Assembly (NCBI RefSeq): GCF_046630445.1
Contig: NC_092340.1
Coordinates: 38,006,501-38,070,500, forward strand
From: Rutidosis leptorrhynchoides
Lineage: Eukaryota > Streptophyta > Magnoliopsida > Asterales > Asteraceae
Reading direction: 5' to 3'
Length of the DNA: 64,000 bases
The translations under genes and the position numbers were made by a program. Shown here in pieces: positions 20,296-33,296 of this stretch. The first letter of the stretch is position 1; every line of letters begins with the position of its first letter. A model generated the notes under the pieces. The model was given only the letters and a program-made list of their open reading frames with translations, ran no database searches and was not told the origin of the DNA.

Positions 20296-23068
20296 TGTAA
20301 GACCCAAATATTTATTGTACATAATGTAATTATGATGTACGATGCGTGTATGAAGTGTACGAAGCACGTACGTATTGCTTGCTCGAAAGTCGAAGGAAAC
20401 TGGACGTTGTCTGAAGTGACAAGGTGTGTACGTATCTTTTCAACCCCAAATAAAGTTTGTGTTGATGTTTCAAAGCCTTACCATTGGAAAGAAAATCTTA
20501 TTACGTTTCCAACGATATTTGATTCATCGAAAACGGAGCTACGGTCAAAAAGTTATGGCCAAACAAGTTTTTGAAAACTGACCTGCAGGTTGGAGCGGTG
20601 CTCCACGATTTGGAGCGGCGCTCCGATTGCTGCTGATGCAATTTTCAGCCTTTTTAAAAGGTTTAAATGAGGGGTACTTTGGTCTTTTCATTTAGGGTCG
20701 GTTTAGGGTAACCAAAACTGATCTAGAACTCCATTGGAGCTCATTTCTCACCCACACAAACACTCTCATCCATATCTAGAGAGAGAGGAAGGGTTCTAGA
20801 GTGAGAGAGCTTGAATTGGAGAAGAAGGAGTTGGATTCTCACCAAAGCTCGGGTTTTAAAGTTGTTCATCTCGCTCCTAGCTATGTTTTGGTAGTATTGG
20901 TAAGTTCTAACTCCGAATTTCATTTGTTAGATTTGATATTCAAGTTAGGGTTTGAGATTGTTAGTTGTAAAACCCATTTGGTTGATGAAGAGGGTTTATG
21001 GAAACTTGCTATTTTGATATTTGGCGGGTTTTGGGTTGGTTAATGATTTAACCATGTTTAAGACTTGTAAATGGTGTATAATCACTAGTGTTAGTAATTA
21101 TTGGTGTTTTGGAAACCATTAGGGTTCTTATGGTTGACTAATTTTGACTAGAGTCAAAATTAGGGTTTGTTGATGATTATGACTCAATTGTCGATTTAAT
21201 AAGGTTTATAAACTTAAAATGGATTAAGTTGAAGCATAGAACCGAGTTAAATATGTTTTGGTGTCAAAACTTGCTAATGGCGTGATATTGACTTCTTATG
21301 GGTCAAATTAGGGTTTAAGTGTCATTTTGGGTAAGATAGGTGTTTAACACCTATGATTGGGTTTGATTGGCATATTAGGACCATTCTCACTTGTGTTAGT
21401 GATTATTGGTTAGTTTGGGCGCGATTTGTGCTTGGAAGTGCATTTGGGTCGAAATTGCACTAGTAAGTCAATTTGGTTTGATTTGTATATCCACCCTAAT
21501 TGTGTTACTTGTTATGTGATAAATGGAATAGGTACATTCCATCGGCGATTGCGGATTATTCGGTGGCTTTCTTCAAGACTTCAAAGTGAGTGGAATAGTT
21601 ATACATGTATGTATATAATTTATTTGCTTGTGCGCGATGTGCAAAATAGCCGGGTTTTAGTGCACATCGATGCGATGATAGCCGTTTAGACACCTTTGGG
21701 AATAGTGTCACAATAGCCGATTTTGTGCACTACATGCGACTTAAGATTTGTGGACCCGATATATTTATTGTAATGCTATTATTTGACGATGAGTCACATA
21801 GCCGTTTTTGTGACCATTGAGGTGTTGCATAGCCGTTTTTGTACACATTAATTAATGGTGTCACATAGCTGTTTTTGTGACCATAGTTGTGGGACGTAGC
21901 CGTTTTGTCAAATTGATAATTATGCACATAGCCGTGTTTGTGCATATGGTGGTGAGTAATAGCCGTGTTTTACTCCCTTGTCGTTGCCCGTATAAATTGT
22001 TGCACATAGCCGTGTTTGTGCACATGATTGTGAGTAATAGCTGTGTTTTACTCACACATTGATCAAGTGATGCCATAGCCATTTTTGGAACACTTGGGGG
22101 TGATGCCATAGCCGTTTTTGGAACACCTCGGGGGTTAGCATACCATAGCCGTGTTTGGGCGCTAACGGTTGTTATGAACATCGATGACTTGTTTCGCGAA
22201 GTCATTCCCTTGTGAAGAATTGGTTAACCATGGTTTATAGTTGTTGTGTAGCATTTAATTATTATTATGATTATTATGCTAATGATGTTGCTAGTTGTAC
22301 GATTTTGATGATACTAGCTTTGTTACGAGTTGATATGGGAGATTATGCTAAAGTTTATGCTAGTTGTACGTTTGATGTTACTAGCTTGTGCGAATTGATA
22401 CACGAGGTAATTGTGGTGCGTTTGATGTTACTAGCTTTTACGCTTGTTATACGAGTTTATTGTGGTAAGATTGTTGATGCTCGTTTCTTATGCTTTAACA
22501 TGCGGGATTAATGTGTGGTTTGGGTAAGGGAGTGCAAGTAGGTAAATTATATATGTATGTGTGTAACTATTGCACTCACTAAGCTTTAGCTTACCCTCTC
22601 GTTGTTGATTTTTTTTTTATAGATTTGCATGGATGCGGTGGCTCGGGTAAGCGCGGGGACTAGTGGACTTGCGTAGTTGCTTTAAAAGCATGCTTTTGGA
22701 TTCGATTAGGATTGGGTAGCGTATCCCCATTCGCCATGCTCGGCCTTTATTTTGTATTACAAATCATGTGGTTGAAAACTTGTATTTTCGTACGAAAGTC
22801 GTAAAACGGACGATGTGAACCCGGTCTCGTAAAACTTATTTTATGAATGGAACGTGTTAGTTTTTCATATATGACTATGTTGTGAAAAGCGTTTTGTCTA
22901 AATACGTCGGGAAGTGGTCAAACATTTTCACGTTTCAAGACTTTTTGGACAGACCAGTTTGGCGTGCCGCGCGGGGTTCTGGCGCAACGCGCCAGTAGCT
23001 GAACAAACAAATTTTTTTTTTGTGATACTTTAAGCGGGTTCGAACGTGGTTTGGTTTGGGTTGTTACA
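20296..23068 (+). repeat. OUTER 3' LTR (uninterrupted copy)
   Basis: 2773 bp, ends TGTAAG...GTTACA, followed by duplication TTGTA. It carries the unbroken INNER target site, the GC palindrome pairs (20592-20624) and the hairpin array (21635-22166). Confidence 0.93.
21635..22166 (+). repeat. Constant-loop hairpin array, OUTER 3' LTR
   Basis: Second copy of the array at 6660-7192, offset about 14975. First unit: CGATGTGCA at 21635 pairing with TGCACATCG at 21661-21669. Last unit: GTTAGC at 22134 pairing with GCTAAC at 22161-22166. One loop is TAGCCG here where the 5' LTR has TCGCCG; one arm near 21980 pairs less well than its 5' counterpart. Confidence 0.83.
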
Positions 23069-23189
23069 TTGTAGTTACTTATGGTCGACAGCATCTTCAA
23101 CAGAAGAAGAAATCAGATGAAAAAAATAAAATACTTAAAGTTGATTACGATGGGTAACTGAATCAAATTATATCTGATATATCATTTGT

Positions 23190-23490
23190 ATTTAATTAAT
23201 AAATATAAACATATTACAAATAATGATACTTGTAATATTATTAATAGTAATAAAAATAATAATATTAATACAAAGATAATGATAATTATTAATACTAATA
23301 TTAATAATAACATTAATAATAGTAATAATATTATTCACAATAATAATAATAATAATATCAAAATAATGTTAATAAAAATAATGATAAAAGTAATAAAAGT
23401 AATGATAACAATCATTTTAAGTGAAAGTGATAATTTTTAGTAATAATAATAATGATATTAGTAATATTAATAAAGATAACACTAATGATA
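23190..23490. repeat. AAT-rich tract in LTR A, right part
   Basis: Low-complexity AAT/ATA sequence matching the position of a similar tract in the C LTR (52080-52250). Confidence 0.7.
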
Positions 23491-24066
23491 TTATTATAAC
23501 AAATTACTCTTATCAAATCTTATATCTATATATTATACATTAATTTAGTAATATTAATAATACTGATATCAATAATGAAAGTAATATTTATTAATATAAT
23601 AGCTATGTTTAAATTTGTAATTATGTTTAAGTTATTCATATTACATGTTATAAATTTGTAATACTTATATTATATAATAAAATATTTGAATATTTATTAT
23701 TTACATATTTTGTATATATTATAATATACATATAATAATAATTATGTATAGAATTCATATATGTTTATATAGATTGATTTTAATAACAACTTTATTATCT
23801 TGCATAATATTTTACATATTTGATTTTAATGTTTCAATTATATTTAATTATTATATATACATACATTTATATTTATTAATTTTTATATATACATATTTAG
23901 TTACAAACAATTGTTCGTGAATCGTCGAGCACAGTCAAAGGGTAATTGATTCTATGAAATAGTTCAAATATTTTGAGACTCAACATTTCAGACTTTGCTT
24001 ATCGTGTCGAAATCATATAAAATTAAGTTTAAATTTGGTTTGAAATTCCCGGGTCGTCACAGTAAT

Positions 24067-24270
24067 GGTGATAAATCGCACTTCACTGAAAAACCTATAG
24101 AAGTTATGGATTGTGAGGTTAAACGTTTGAAACAAAGCTCTATTCATGTTGTCAAGATCAGTTGGAATTCATGAAGAGGCCCCGAGCATACCTGGGAACG
24201 TGAAGACCAAATGAGATGGAAATATCCCCATCTCTTTTTAACCGCAGATGCATCCGAGAAGTCCACCTAA
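24067..24270 (+). pseudogene. Pol C-terminal fragment of element B
   Basis: The translation contains [18 protein letters not shown] and WEREDQMRWKYPHLF, typical of the integrase C-terminus and chromodomain-like tail of Tekay-type chromoviruses. It follows the 24062-24066 copy of GTAAT and continues the pol region left at 2327, so LTR A landed in this pol. Broken fossil. Confidence 0.8.
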
Positions 24271-24288
24271 AACTTCAGGACGAAGTTT
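24270..24288 (+). other. Stem-loop upstream of the 3' LTR of element B
   Basis: AAACTTCAGGACGAAGTTT: 7-bp arms AAACTTC/GAAGTTT. Compared with INNER, one T-A pair has become C-G, with both bases changed. Confidence 0.7.
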
Positions 24289-24308
24289 TTATTAACGGGG
24301 AGGTACTA

Positions 24309-26035
24309 TGATGACCCTCAAAAATTTTCATTTCTGTTATTATTGTTCCATTAATAGGACTTTATGTACTCGTAAACTTTGTTTAACAACCTTTGATTAA
24401 ATAGTAATTTTTGATCAATAATTCCGTTAATATAAAGTTTATGTATTTTCTGTGTTCTTATATTATAAAACTATATGTATTAATAAAATTTATATGATAT
24501 AACCTTTAAGAATTAGTATCAACTAATATGAACTTAATTAAAGTTAGGGTTAATAATTAAATAAAAGGTAATTAAATAAATGTAACTCTAATATTAATAA
24601 TATTAATAATAATAAAAAAATATATATATAAAATATATATAAATAAATACAGTGAGCCGTATAAAAAAAACGTATAAACTTAATAATAAATTGGCTGTTT
24701 GATTAGGGGAATTGTAGCTTGATCCCTAAGTATTTACAAATCCTAGCTTGATCTTAATTAGTGCCTTGATCTTCAAGAATCCTAGTTTAATTAGGAAACC
24801 AAATTAACCTATAAATACCCTCATGTGTTTCAAGTAACTCACCACAAATAAACTGCAAACGGTCGACTAATATCCCTGCATTCCCTTTATTTTCTGTCGA
24901 CTGTATCCAGCTTGTTTGCCTCCAATTCAGTCGACCAAACCACCCTCATCCAGCCTACTTTTGTCGACTTAAAACCTTCACCAAAAACCCTACTGTAGTC
25001 GCCAACCATCATCACCAAAAGCCTGCTCATTAGTCGACTAAAATCCCTTCAACCAGTCTCATTGGTCGACTAAAATCGTCACCAAAACCTGCTGCGTTTT
25101 CTTCTGTATCGTGCTGGTTTTGTGCATGATCAAGACAGTCCAAGAATCATCCTTTGTTGCTGCTTGTTTCTGCTGCTGTAATCTGTTGTGTGCGTGATTA
25201 AGAAGACCCAAAACAGCCTCTTTTGGGTCGATTATTGCTGCAGATGCTTGGTTTCTGTTTCTGCATCGTATAATCATCATCCTAGGTCTTAATCTTAGTA
25301 AGGGATCCTAAAAACCCTAGTTTAATCTTGTTCCTAATTTAATTACTTATAAGTATTATATTAAGTATTATGTTTATGTATTGTTAATGAATATGAATAT
25401 GAATTAAGAATGCATGACTGAATTATAAAAATTATGTTTTAAGTATTACATTAAGTAAGAACATGTTGTTAGATGTTAAAGGTTTATGTATTGATAAAAA
25501 AAATATGTTAGATTGTGATTAAAAGATAATGAAGGTTATAAATAATTATTAAGCTTATGATTTTATGTAAATGTTATTAAGTATTAATAATTTGATAACT
25601 ATTAAGTATGATTAGATTAAAAGTATTATCATTATTAAAAAGTTTAGGTTATGAATATGAATAAGGAGTATATGATTTTATGTCTAAAGTTAATAAACTA
25701 GTTAATAATAATAGATAAGATTGTGATCATGAGTTAGATTATGAAAAAGAATTGTTTATGAATATTAAGATTGGGGTTGGTGAATAAGGTATGATTTTAT
25801 GTGCATGGGGGTAATTAGTAGGTAATAATAAAGTATCTACATGCATGCATACGTACGTATGTGCGTGTATACATTGTAGGTATATGTGTGTGTATATGTA
25901 AATATATACATACATGTATATGTATATGTATATGTATATATGTATGTATATGTACGTGTGTATGTATGTATGTATGTATGAATGTGTATTATGTAAGGTA
26001 TATAAGTTAGTAAACATAATAATAAAAAGTAATAA

Positions 26036-26115
<80 letters not shown>

Positions 26116-26365
26116 TCTTACACTTATATATATGTAACACCTACACCTAATATATATATACCATATAGTTATGAATACATACATGTATAATAATAATAAA
26201 GAATATATATGTATATGTATGTATCACATAGAAGTATATTTATATATGTAACATATAATGATAAGTATACATAATAGTTAATTAAAGTAAATAACAATAC
26301 TATTATTAGTATAACTTATACACCTAACTATATAGTAACACTTAATTACACTAAATATATTATCA

Positions 26366-26438
<73 letters not shown>

Positions 26439-27700
26439 CTAATAAGGATATAAATAACTTGTTATGTGTATACACTTATAACGTGAAGGTTATAATTTAA
26501 GATAGCGTACAAAGACTACAAACATCACCGCTACTTGTGGCCTAGGGTGATCCTTGGTACCATTATAGGATGCTTGTGGATCTCGAATGCCATGACTTAG
26601 ATTCTAGTCAAGAGGTCCTGGGCTGCTCGGTAACAATAGATTATTCGAGTGACTTGCATGGTAGCAACGAAGTTTGGACGAGATTGTACAACATCTTTGT
26701 TAAGGATTATAATCCGAACATTCTTAAATTAGAAGCCTACTATAAGTGGAAGCTTTCCATAAATAGTAGGTTTCCAAATATAGAAACTTTTGAGAAATAG
26801 TAACTTTTCTCGAAAACCGTCACTGTTAATATAGTTTGCTATATTAATAAACAATCTTTATGTCTATTAGACATTAACTAATTGAACATTATATCTCTAG
26901 GTTGAGATCTCCGGTTCAACACTCCGATCATATAACTTGCGTGGAATTTCTTGCTTGCTATTAAGGTGAACTTCATAGCCCCACTTTTTAATTATCTTTA
27001 TATACTTGTTTTGAACTTTGGGGTGAGACACATGCTTACTTTTAAACTATTTTACACTTAGACACGAGTACATGAAAACTTTATTTTGATTAGTTCAAAC
27101 TGTGCTAACATGCTTTGATTCATGCTAAATCTCTGCCATGATATCGTTAGTTGCTAGAATTTTGGCAAGCTTAGTTATTGTGAGTAGCGCTATTGAGAGT
27201 GACGTCTCTATCCGGATGACCGCTGGTCAATGGATACATAATAATGATTCAACGACACGAACGTGATGTGTTTAGGGTAACTTATGGTTAGTTTTGATCT
27301 AATATACCTCAGCACTACTACCGAACTGATTAATCTTTATAAACTAAATCTTGTGGTCTAAAAACTTGTTATGATTATTAAACAAATGTTGTTCACTCAA
27401 CCATTTTGGTTGACACTTTAAGCATGTTTTGTCTCAGGTGAAGATTGCTAAAGATTATTTGCTATTTGGACTTTGCTGCTTTTGGAGTCCGCATATCATC
27501 ACTCATATTATTGCATTAAAACATTTTAGATTACCTTTAAATTTTAAAGAGTCATTTGTAATGACTTAATACTTTCCGCTGCTTATTATACATTGGTTTT
27601 TAATTAAAACATCTCATATAGAGTCGTTCTCGTTTATACATACTTGTGTTGTGATATTGTGAAGTCATATTTCCCCGGCCCTATCTGGGGGTATGAAAGA
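24309..27700 (+). repeat. 3' LTR of element B (right end approximate)
   Basis: Starts TGATGACCC after a GGGGAGGTACTA tract next to the pol end, in the position of a 3' LTR. It keeps the family landmarks: donor-like AAGGTGAAC near 26961 and acceptor-like GTCTCAG near 27438. It contains a GTCGACT-rich stretch (24860-25080) and two long (TA)n tracts. The right border is uncertain because no second LTR is in the window; similarity to LTR-type sequence ends near 27700. Confidence 0.65.
26041..26113. repeat. (TA)n microsatellite in LTR B
   Basis: About 36 TA units. A second tract of similar length lies at 26368-26437, and degenerate TATG/TACA repeats precede it (25850-25985). Confidence 0.95.
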
Positions 27701-28140
27701 TCCGGTGAGTAAAAGTTGTTGATTTTTGTTGAACGATGAAGAACACCAGATTGAAGTTCGATATGTTGACGAAAATTGAATCCAACTTTTTAGAGTTGAT
27801 TTTGATGCAAGTGGACGATTGAATCAATTTTTTTGGGGGCAAGATGCCTAGGGTTTTTTATGTTGAAGGTCGTAAGTGATTGTTCTGGAACCCTGTTCCG
27901 ATTACTCTGTGAATGAAATGTTATGCGAAGAGCCCTAATTTGTTTCGTTTATCCAGTGTCTGTGAGGTTTAGCAGGGGTAATTTGGTATGTTTAACTCCT
28001 AATCAATGACTAATCACGTGACTAATTGTGATTCTTATTAATTGATGGTTTAGATTGAATGGTTATTATATAATGGATGGTTAGGAGGACGGTTTTTACA
28101 TGATTTATCACTCAATATTGGTTTTATTTTACATATAGCG
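27700..28140. other. Intergenic stretch, nothing recognised
   Basis: Non-repetitive sequence between LTR B and the Helitron-like block. I found no convincing coding frame or RNA gene. Confidence 0.4.
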
Positions 28141-28143
28141 GAG

Positions 28144-28186
<43 letters not shown>

Positions 28187-28229
28187 TATTATTATTATAT
28201 TATTATATTATTATATTATTATATTATTA

Positions 28230-28277
<48 letters not shown>
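28144..28277. repeat. (ATT)n microsatellite
   Basis: ATT repeats with TTATA interruptions, directly left of Helitron-like sequence; it may lie inside the 5' part of that element. Confidence 0.93.
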
Positions 28278-28488
28278 CATCATCCATATATACTAATCAC
28301 AACCAAGTTTTTGGTCGTTTTTACCCACCCCACCCAATTTGCGATCAAAACGACAAGAGGAAAAAGGGGAAAAAATCAAATCATCCCCTAAAAAATGTGC
28401 CAACTTACACCACAACCCTCAAACCAGAGGTATATAGTGTAAAATTAATATTTTAATTAAAAATCTTAACTAAACTTCACCCATATTT

Positions 28489-28795
28489 TCAACGGGACAT
28501 ATCTTTCCGTTCGCCTCGCGTTAAATTTTTTCGAACCCACCGTTCAACTCAAAAAAATCTAACGAACACAACGGGACTAACTATACGCGAAACAGACACA
28601 TCTAAAAAAACGCTAAATACCTTGTACTATATTCAATACTCAACGGAACATATCTTCCCGCTCGCCTCGCGTTAAATTTTTTCGAACCCATCGTTCAACT
28701 CAAAAAAATCTAACGAACACAACGGGACTAACTATACGCGAAACGGACACTTCTAAAAAAATGCTAAATACCTCGGACTATATTCAATACATACA
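28489..28795 (+). repeat. Tandem duplication (period about 151 bp) in H1
   Basis: The CAACGGGACATATCTT and GCCTCGCGTTAAATTTTTTCG block occurs at 28489 and again at 28640, followed each time by the ACGGGACTAACTATACGCG motif. Confidence 0.8.
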
Positions 28796-28956
28796 CAACC
28801 TATAACAAACTCCCCAAACTAACTACATCATATCGATAATTCTGTTTCCCTTTCTTTTACACAATCTACCTGCCGATAAAAGCGCATAGGCCATTAGGTA
28901 CACTGGATACTAACTACGTGTATCTAAAAACACCCGTAGCAAAACATTTTTATTTC

Positions 28957-29441
28957 TGTTGAGAAAAGAGACACCGAATTATAGCAAACCGCTAGTAATA
29001 ATTAAAATAGCGACAATACAGAGACACCAAGATTTAACATGGAAAACCCCAATAGGGTAAAAACCACGGGCAAGGAAAGAAACGTTTCACTAATAAGAAT
29101 AATAGGAATTACACTTCTCTCTAATTACAAGGATAAGCACAAATCTTTATATCTCTTGTAATTAGGAGACTAACACTCACTAACTCTCTATTAACTCTTT
29201 TAGTACATAAGATTGAAAGAAGTATTTTTTTGAGATGCTGAATGACCTATCTCATACCTCTATTTATAGTAAATGAGAATGGGGTTGGTGAGTCTAAACC
29301 TGAAACAATTTTGATACAAAATGGTAGGCACCAACCAAAAAATGGTAGGTGTGGTTTGCCAAGTTTGACTATCTTTATCAACCATTCATCGTCCAACTTT
29401 TATTTCAATATCCACCAACCACCCACTTTAATATTTCAACA
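28957..29441 (-). repeat. Copia 3' LTR
   Basis: 485 bp direct repeat of 33483-33966, TGTTGA to TCAACA. Confidence 0.93.
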
Positions 29442-29442
29442 A

Positions 29443-29830
29443 TCTCCCACTTGAAGATTTGATTGAAGCCCAATAAATCTTCACACGATAATCCTTCCTT
29501 GCCAATGATGTTGCTTTCGTCTCTGCTAGGCCGCATGAGAAACGACACCAAATAAACTTGTCACGGTTGATTGACTTTGTTAGAAAATCAGCTACATTGT
29601 CGTCAGTATGAATTTTCTGCATATCCACGGTTCCTTCTTCCACTTTCTCACGAACGAAGTGATACTGAACTTGTATATGCTTTGTCTTTGAATGAAATGC
29701 TGGATTCCTTGCAAGATGCAAGACACTCTGGTTGTCACAAAATAGAGTGATATTCTTTTATTTGTGCCCGAGTTCCTCCAACAACATTTTCAACCATACT
29801 GCCTCTTTAGTAGCTTGAGTAGCTGCTACA
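29443..29830 (-). pseudogene. Copia RNase H C-terminal part
   Basis: Contains NPAFHSKTKHIQVQYHFVRE and the DDNVADFLTKSINRDKF tail typical of the end of Copia RNase H, directly before the purine tract and 3' LTR. Confidence 0.8.
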
Positions 29831-31010
29831 TATTCTGCCTCTGTTGTTGACGTCGCCACAACTGACCTTTGACAATAAATTTCGGTTCCCCATAACATAA
29901 TGCAACATCTAAGGTTCTCTTGATGTATTTAATGATACTCTTTACCACATTCCAATACTCTTTAAAAGGATTCGCCATGTACCGACTAACTACTCCCACT
30001 GCATGTGCAATGTCTGGTCTTGTACATATCATTGCGAATGTTAAACTTCCCACTGCTGATGCATACGGTACGCGAGAGATATCCTTCCTCTCGTATTTAC
30101 TGCTAGGACACATAACTGAGGATAACTTGAGATTAGTAGGAAGTGGGGTTGAGATTGGCTTACTATCTTGCATATTGAAACGTTCCAAGATTTTCCTCAA
30201 ATAATTCTTTTGAGAAAGCCAAATCTTCCTATTATCTCTGTCTCGGTGAATTTGCATCCCTAGAATCTTGTTTGCGGCACCCAACTCTTTCATTTCAAAC
30301 TCCCTAGCCAATTGAGCCTTCAGCTTATTAATACGATCTTTGTTGGGGCCTGCAACCAACATGTCGTCTACATATAACAGCAAAATGACAAAATCATTGT
30401 CCCCAAACTTCTTGAAATATGCACAAGGGTCTGCATAAAGTCTGTTATATTCAAGGATCATTATGAAAGAATCAAATCTCTTGTACCAACATCTCGGCGC
30501 CTGTTTGAGACCATACAGAGATTTTTTTAACCTGCAAACCAAGTTCTTTTTTCCTTGTAGTTCAAAACCTTCTGGTTGAAGCATATAAATTTCTTCTTCA
30601 AGATTTCCATGAAGAAATGCAGTTTTCACATCTAGCTGCGCTAGATGCAAATCAAATGTAGCACACATTGCTAGAACTACTCGAATTGTTGTAAGTCGAA
30701 CTACAGGAGAAAATATTTCATTAAAGTCCGTACCTTCTTTCTGAGCATATCCTTTAACCACCAGTCTTGCACGATACCGCTCCACTTGATCATCGCCATT
30801 TCGCTTGATCTTATACACCCATTTATTTCCAATAGGTTTTCTACCTTTCAGCAATGGCACAAGTTCCCATGTTTTATTTTTATGAAGAGCTTCAATTTCT
30901 TCCTGCATAGCTGTCATCCACTGAGATGCATCTGAATGATTTAGTGCCTCACGAAGAGTTGTTGGCACTCCTTCCTCTGTTAGAAGACAATATGCAACAT
31001 TGCTTTCCAT
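29826..31010 (-). pseudogene. Copia reverse transcriptase region
   Basis: Copia RT hallmarks: WELVPLLKGRKPIGNKWVYK, LDVKTAFLHGNLEEEIYM, SLYGLKQAPRCWYKRFD and the catalytic box LLLYVDDML, then the thumb/RNase H start (ISRVPYASAVGSLTFAMICT). It copies element RNA into DNA in the intact family. Part of a fossil polyprotein. Confidence 0.93.
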
Positions 31011-31103
31011 AATATAATCTGAGTGCCACCCTGGACGTTTCCTTTCCCGATTAGAAATACGAGTCGCTGGAGCTTCATCAACGACTACTTGATTTTCATC
31101 GTG

Positions 31104-32306
31104 CTATGGTACTGCTTCAGAAGAATCTTTATGAAATTCGTTACCCATCTGTATCGGTATAGTTTCTTTTGAAGTGCTAACATCTTCAAGATCTTTGTCT
31201 TCTGTAAAGACAACATCTCTGCTGATGACTACTTTGTGGGCAGTGGGGTCCCACAAGCGATACTCCTTAACTCCATCAGCATACCCCAAGAACAAACACT
31301 TTCTGGACTTCGGATCCAACTTTGTCGTTTCTTGAGAATTGTACATTGCGTACACAGGACTTCCAAATACATGAAGGTCAGAATAATTAACTGGTTTTCC
31401 AGTCCACATTTCCATCGGCGATTTCAACTCAATTGCAGTTGATGGTGACCGATTTATCACGTAACAGGCAGTACTTACTGCTTCTGCCCAGAATGATTTT
31501 CCCAAGCTTGCAGTTGCCAACATCGCCCTTGTTCTATCTAACAAGATTCTGTTCATCCGTTCTGCCACTCCGTTTTGTTGAGGAGTGTATGCTGTTGTGA
31601 ACTGCCTTTTGATACCTTATTGTTTGCAAAACTTTTCAAATTCATCACCAGTGTATTCTCCTCCATTATCTGTCCTCAAACACTTGATCTTTTTACCAGA
31701 TTCAAGTTCAACCCGCGCTTTATAAACTTTGAAAACTTCAAACACATCTGCCTTCCTCTTGATTGGGTACACCCAACATCTCCTAGTGTAATCATCAATA
31801 AATGATACAAAATACTTTGCTCCTCCTAGGGATTGAACTGGTGCTTGCCACACATCAGAGTGAACCAATTCTAGAATCAATTTACTTCTAGAATTTGACG
31901 TATTAAACTTCAGGCGATGCTGCTTGCTGATTACACAATGCTCACAGAAAGGTAGTGATACATTTGTAAGACCAGGAATAAGATTTCTTTCAACAAGAAT
32001 CTTCATACCTTGCTCAGACATGTGTCCAAGCTTTTGATTCCATGTCATAGCAACTTTATCACTTGAACTATTCGAAGCAATAGATGCTTCTAATTCCTGT
32101 ACCGTCTCGCCTTTCAGAATGTATAAATTAGCACCCACCTTTTCTCCTTTTATAAGTACAACCGCACCTTTCTTGATTATCATGATCTTCTCATGTATCA
32201 CCATCTTACAACCAAGATCATCCAATTTTCCTAAAGACAATAAGTTCTTCTTCAAACCCTCCACGTGTCGTACACCTTGAATAGTACGAATTGTACCATC
32301 GTGCAT
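31104..32306 (-). pseudogene. Copia integrase region
   Basis: HHCC zinc finger (WNQKLGHMSEQG ... CEHCVISKQ), then the catalytic core with ELVHSDVW, FIDDYTRRCWVY and LRTDNGGEYTGDEF, and later the SPSTAIELKSPMEMWTGKPV and FLGYADGVKEYRLWDP motifs of the C-terminal part. Inserts the DNA copy in the intact family. Confidence 0.9.
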
Positions 32307-32354
32307 CTTCAGAATGATATCTCCAATTCCAATGATCTTTAGTTCATGATCATT

Positions 32355-33296
32355 TCAACTGTATACAGATCCTCCTGAGATACGTTCATATTGTTTGAAC
32401 CATTCTCTTTTAGGGGTCATGTGAAAAGTAGCTCCCGAGTCAAATAACCAGACATCAACAAATGTCTTTCTGCCTTCATTTGCTACCACTGCCTCACTAA
32501 CCAAAGCAGTCCCATCATCTGAAGTGCTTGCAATATTTTCTTGAGGATTTGAGTTATTTAAACTCCGACAATCCTTCTTCAGGTGACCTTTCTTGCCACA
32601 ATTGTAGCATGTATAGGTCTTCTTCTTTTTAGACTTCGGTTTACCATGATTGTGACTCCCACTTGGGCCACGTTCCGTTGATCTCCCTCCTGACACCAAT
32701 AAGGCCTCCACTTGTCGTGAACCGGCCTGTTTGTCCTCCTTGTTATTGCGCCGATTTTCTTCTTCTAGAATAGCAGCAGCAACTTCATCATAGACTAGAT
32801 ACTCCGAGAGAACATTATTGGTTAAGTTAATAATGAGTTGATCATACGAATCAGGTAGACTCTGAAGTAAAAGTTCAGCATGTTCTTTTGGCTCTATATT
32901 GCAACTTAATGAAGCGAGTTGAGAAAATAGAGTATTCAAAGAATTAATGTGCTCATTAACTGAAGTACATTCATTCATGCGTAGCGCATAAAGTTTCCTC
33001 TTAAGGAATATCTTGTTATGAAGTGATTTGGTCTCGTACAATTTTACGAGGAGATCCCAAATCTCTTTCGCCGTCTTCTTTCCTTCTATGCTAGACAAAA
33101 CGCCATCTGCTAGTGCCAGATGAAGATTTACGATAGCCTGGCCGTCCATCTCTTCCCATTTTTCATCAGTGACTTCGGCGGAACGTCCACTGATGGCCGC
33201 CAAACACTTATCCTTTCTCAGGATAGCTTTCATCTTTAGTTTCCATAACGAGAAGTTACTCACGTTGAACTTTTCAATTTCAAATTTCGTAGACAT
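32355..33296 (-). pseudogene. Copia gag with protease start
   Basis: A 313-codon frame beginning MSTKFEIEKFN, with the UBN2-type Gag domain (FSLWKLKMKAIL; IWDLLVKLYETKSLHNKIFL; AELLLQSLPDSYDQLI), one zinc knuckle CYNCGKKGHLKKDC, and the protease active-site motif WLFDSGATFHM near the end. This is the N-terminal part of the Copia polyprotein. Confidence 0.93.

Larger units (their letters stand above)
5323..23068 (+). mobile_element. OUTER: non-autonomous Ty3/gypsy element with 2.77-kb LTRs, split by INNER
   Basis: The element begins TGTAAG at 5323 and ends GTTACA at 23068, with the 5-bp duplication TTGTA on both sides (5318-5322 and 23069-23073). The 5' LTR is 5323-7699 plus 16668-17060 (2770 bp without INNER); the 3' LTR is 20296-23068 (2773 bp). 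The internal region is only 3.2 kb. It has a tRNA-Met primer site, a gag-like frame and a purine-rich tract, but no recognisable protease, reverse transcriptase or integrase, so it must depend on another element's enzymes. The two LTRs look very alike by eye, so it is fairly young. It sits in solo LTR A. Confidence 0.92.
2328..24061 (-). repeat. Solo LTR A (minus strand), split by the OUTER element
   Basis: The two parts, 2328-5322 and 23074-24061, align in order with the complete minus-strand LTR of element C (48795-52913). Together they are about 3.98 kb, against 4.12 kb for the C LTR. The right end reads GGGTCGTCACA; the left end is a mutated TG followed by AAATGACCCGTCC. Both sides carry the 5-bp duplication GTAAT (2323-2327 and 24062-24066). 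No internal region exists between two LTRs, so this is a solo LTR left by LTR-LTR recombination. It sits in the pol of element B. Confidence 0.88.

Noticed and set aside
24830-25080. Regulatory array of GTCGACT motifs in LTR B
   Set aside because: The motif recurs about eight times but spacing and context are irregular and there is no second LTR copy to test conservation.
25739-26150. Tyr/Ile/Thr-rich frames on both strands
   Set aside because: Produced by TATG, TACA and (TA)n simple repeats in LTR B.
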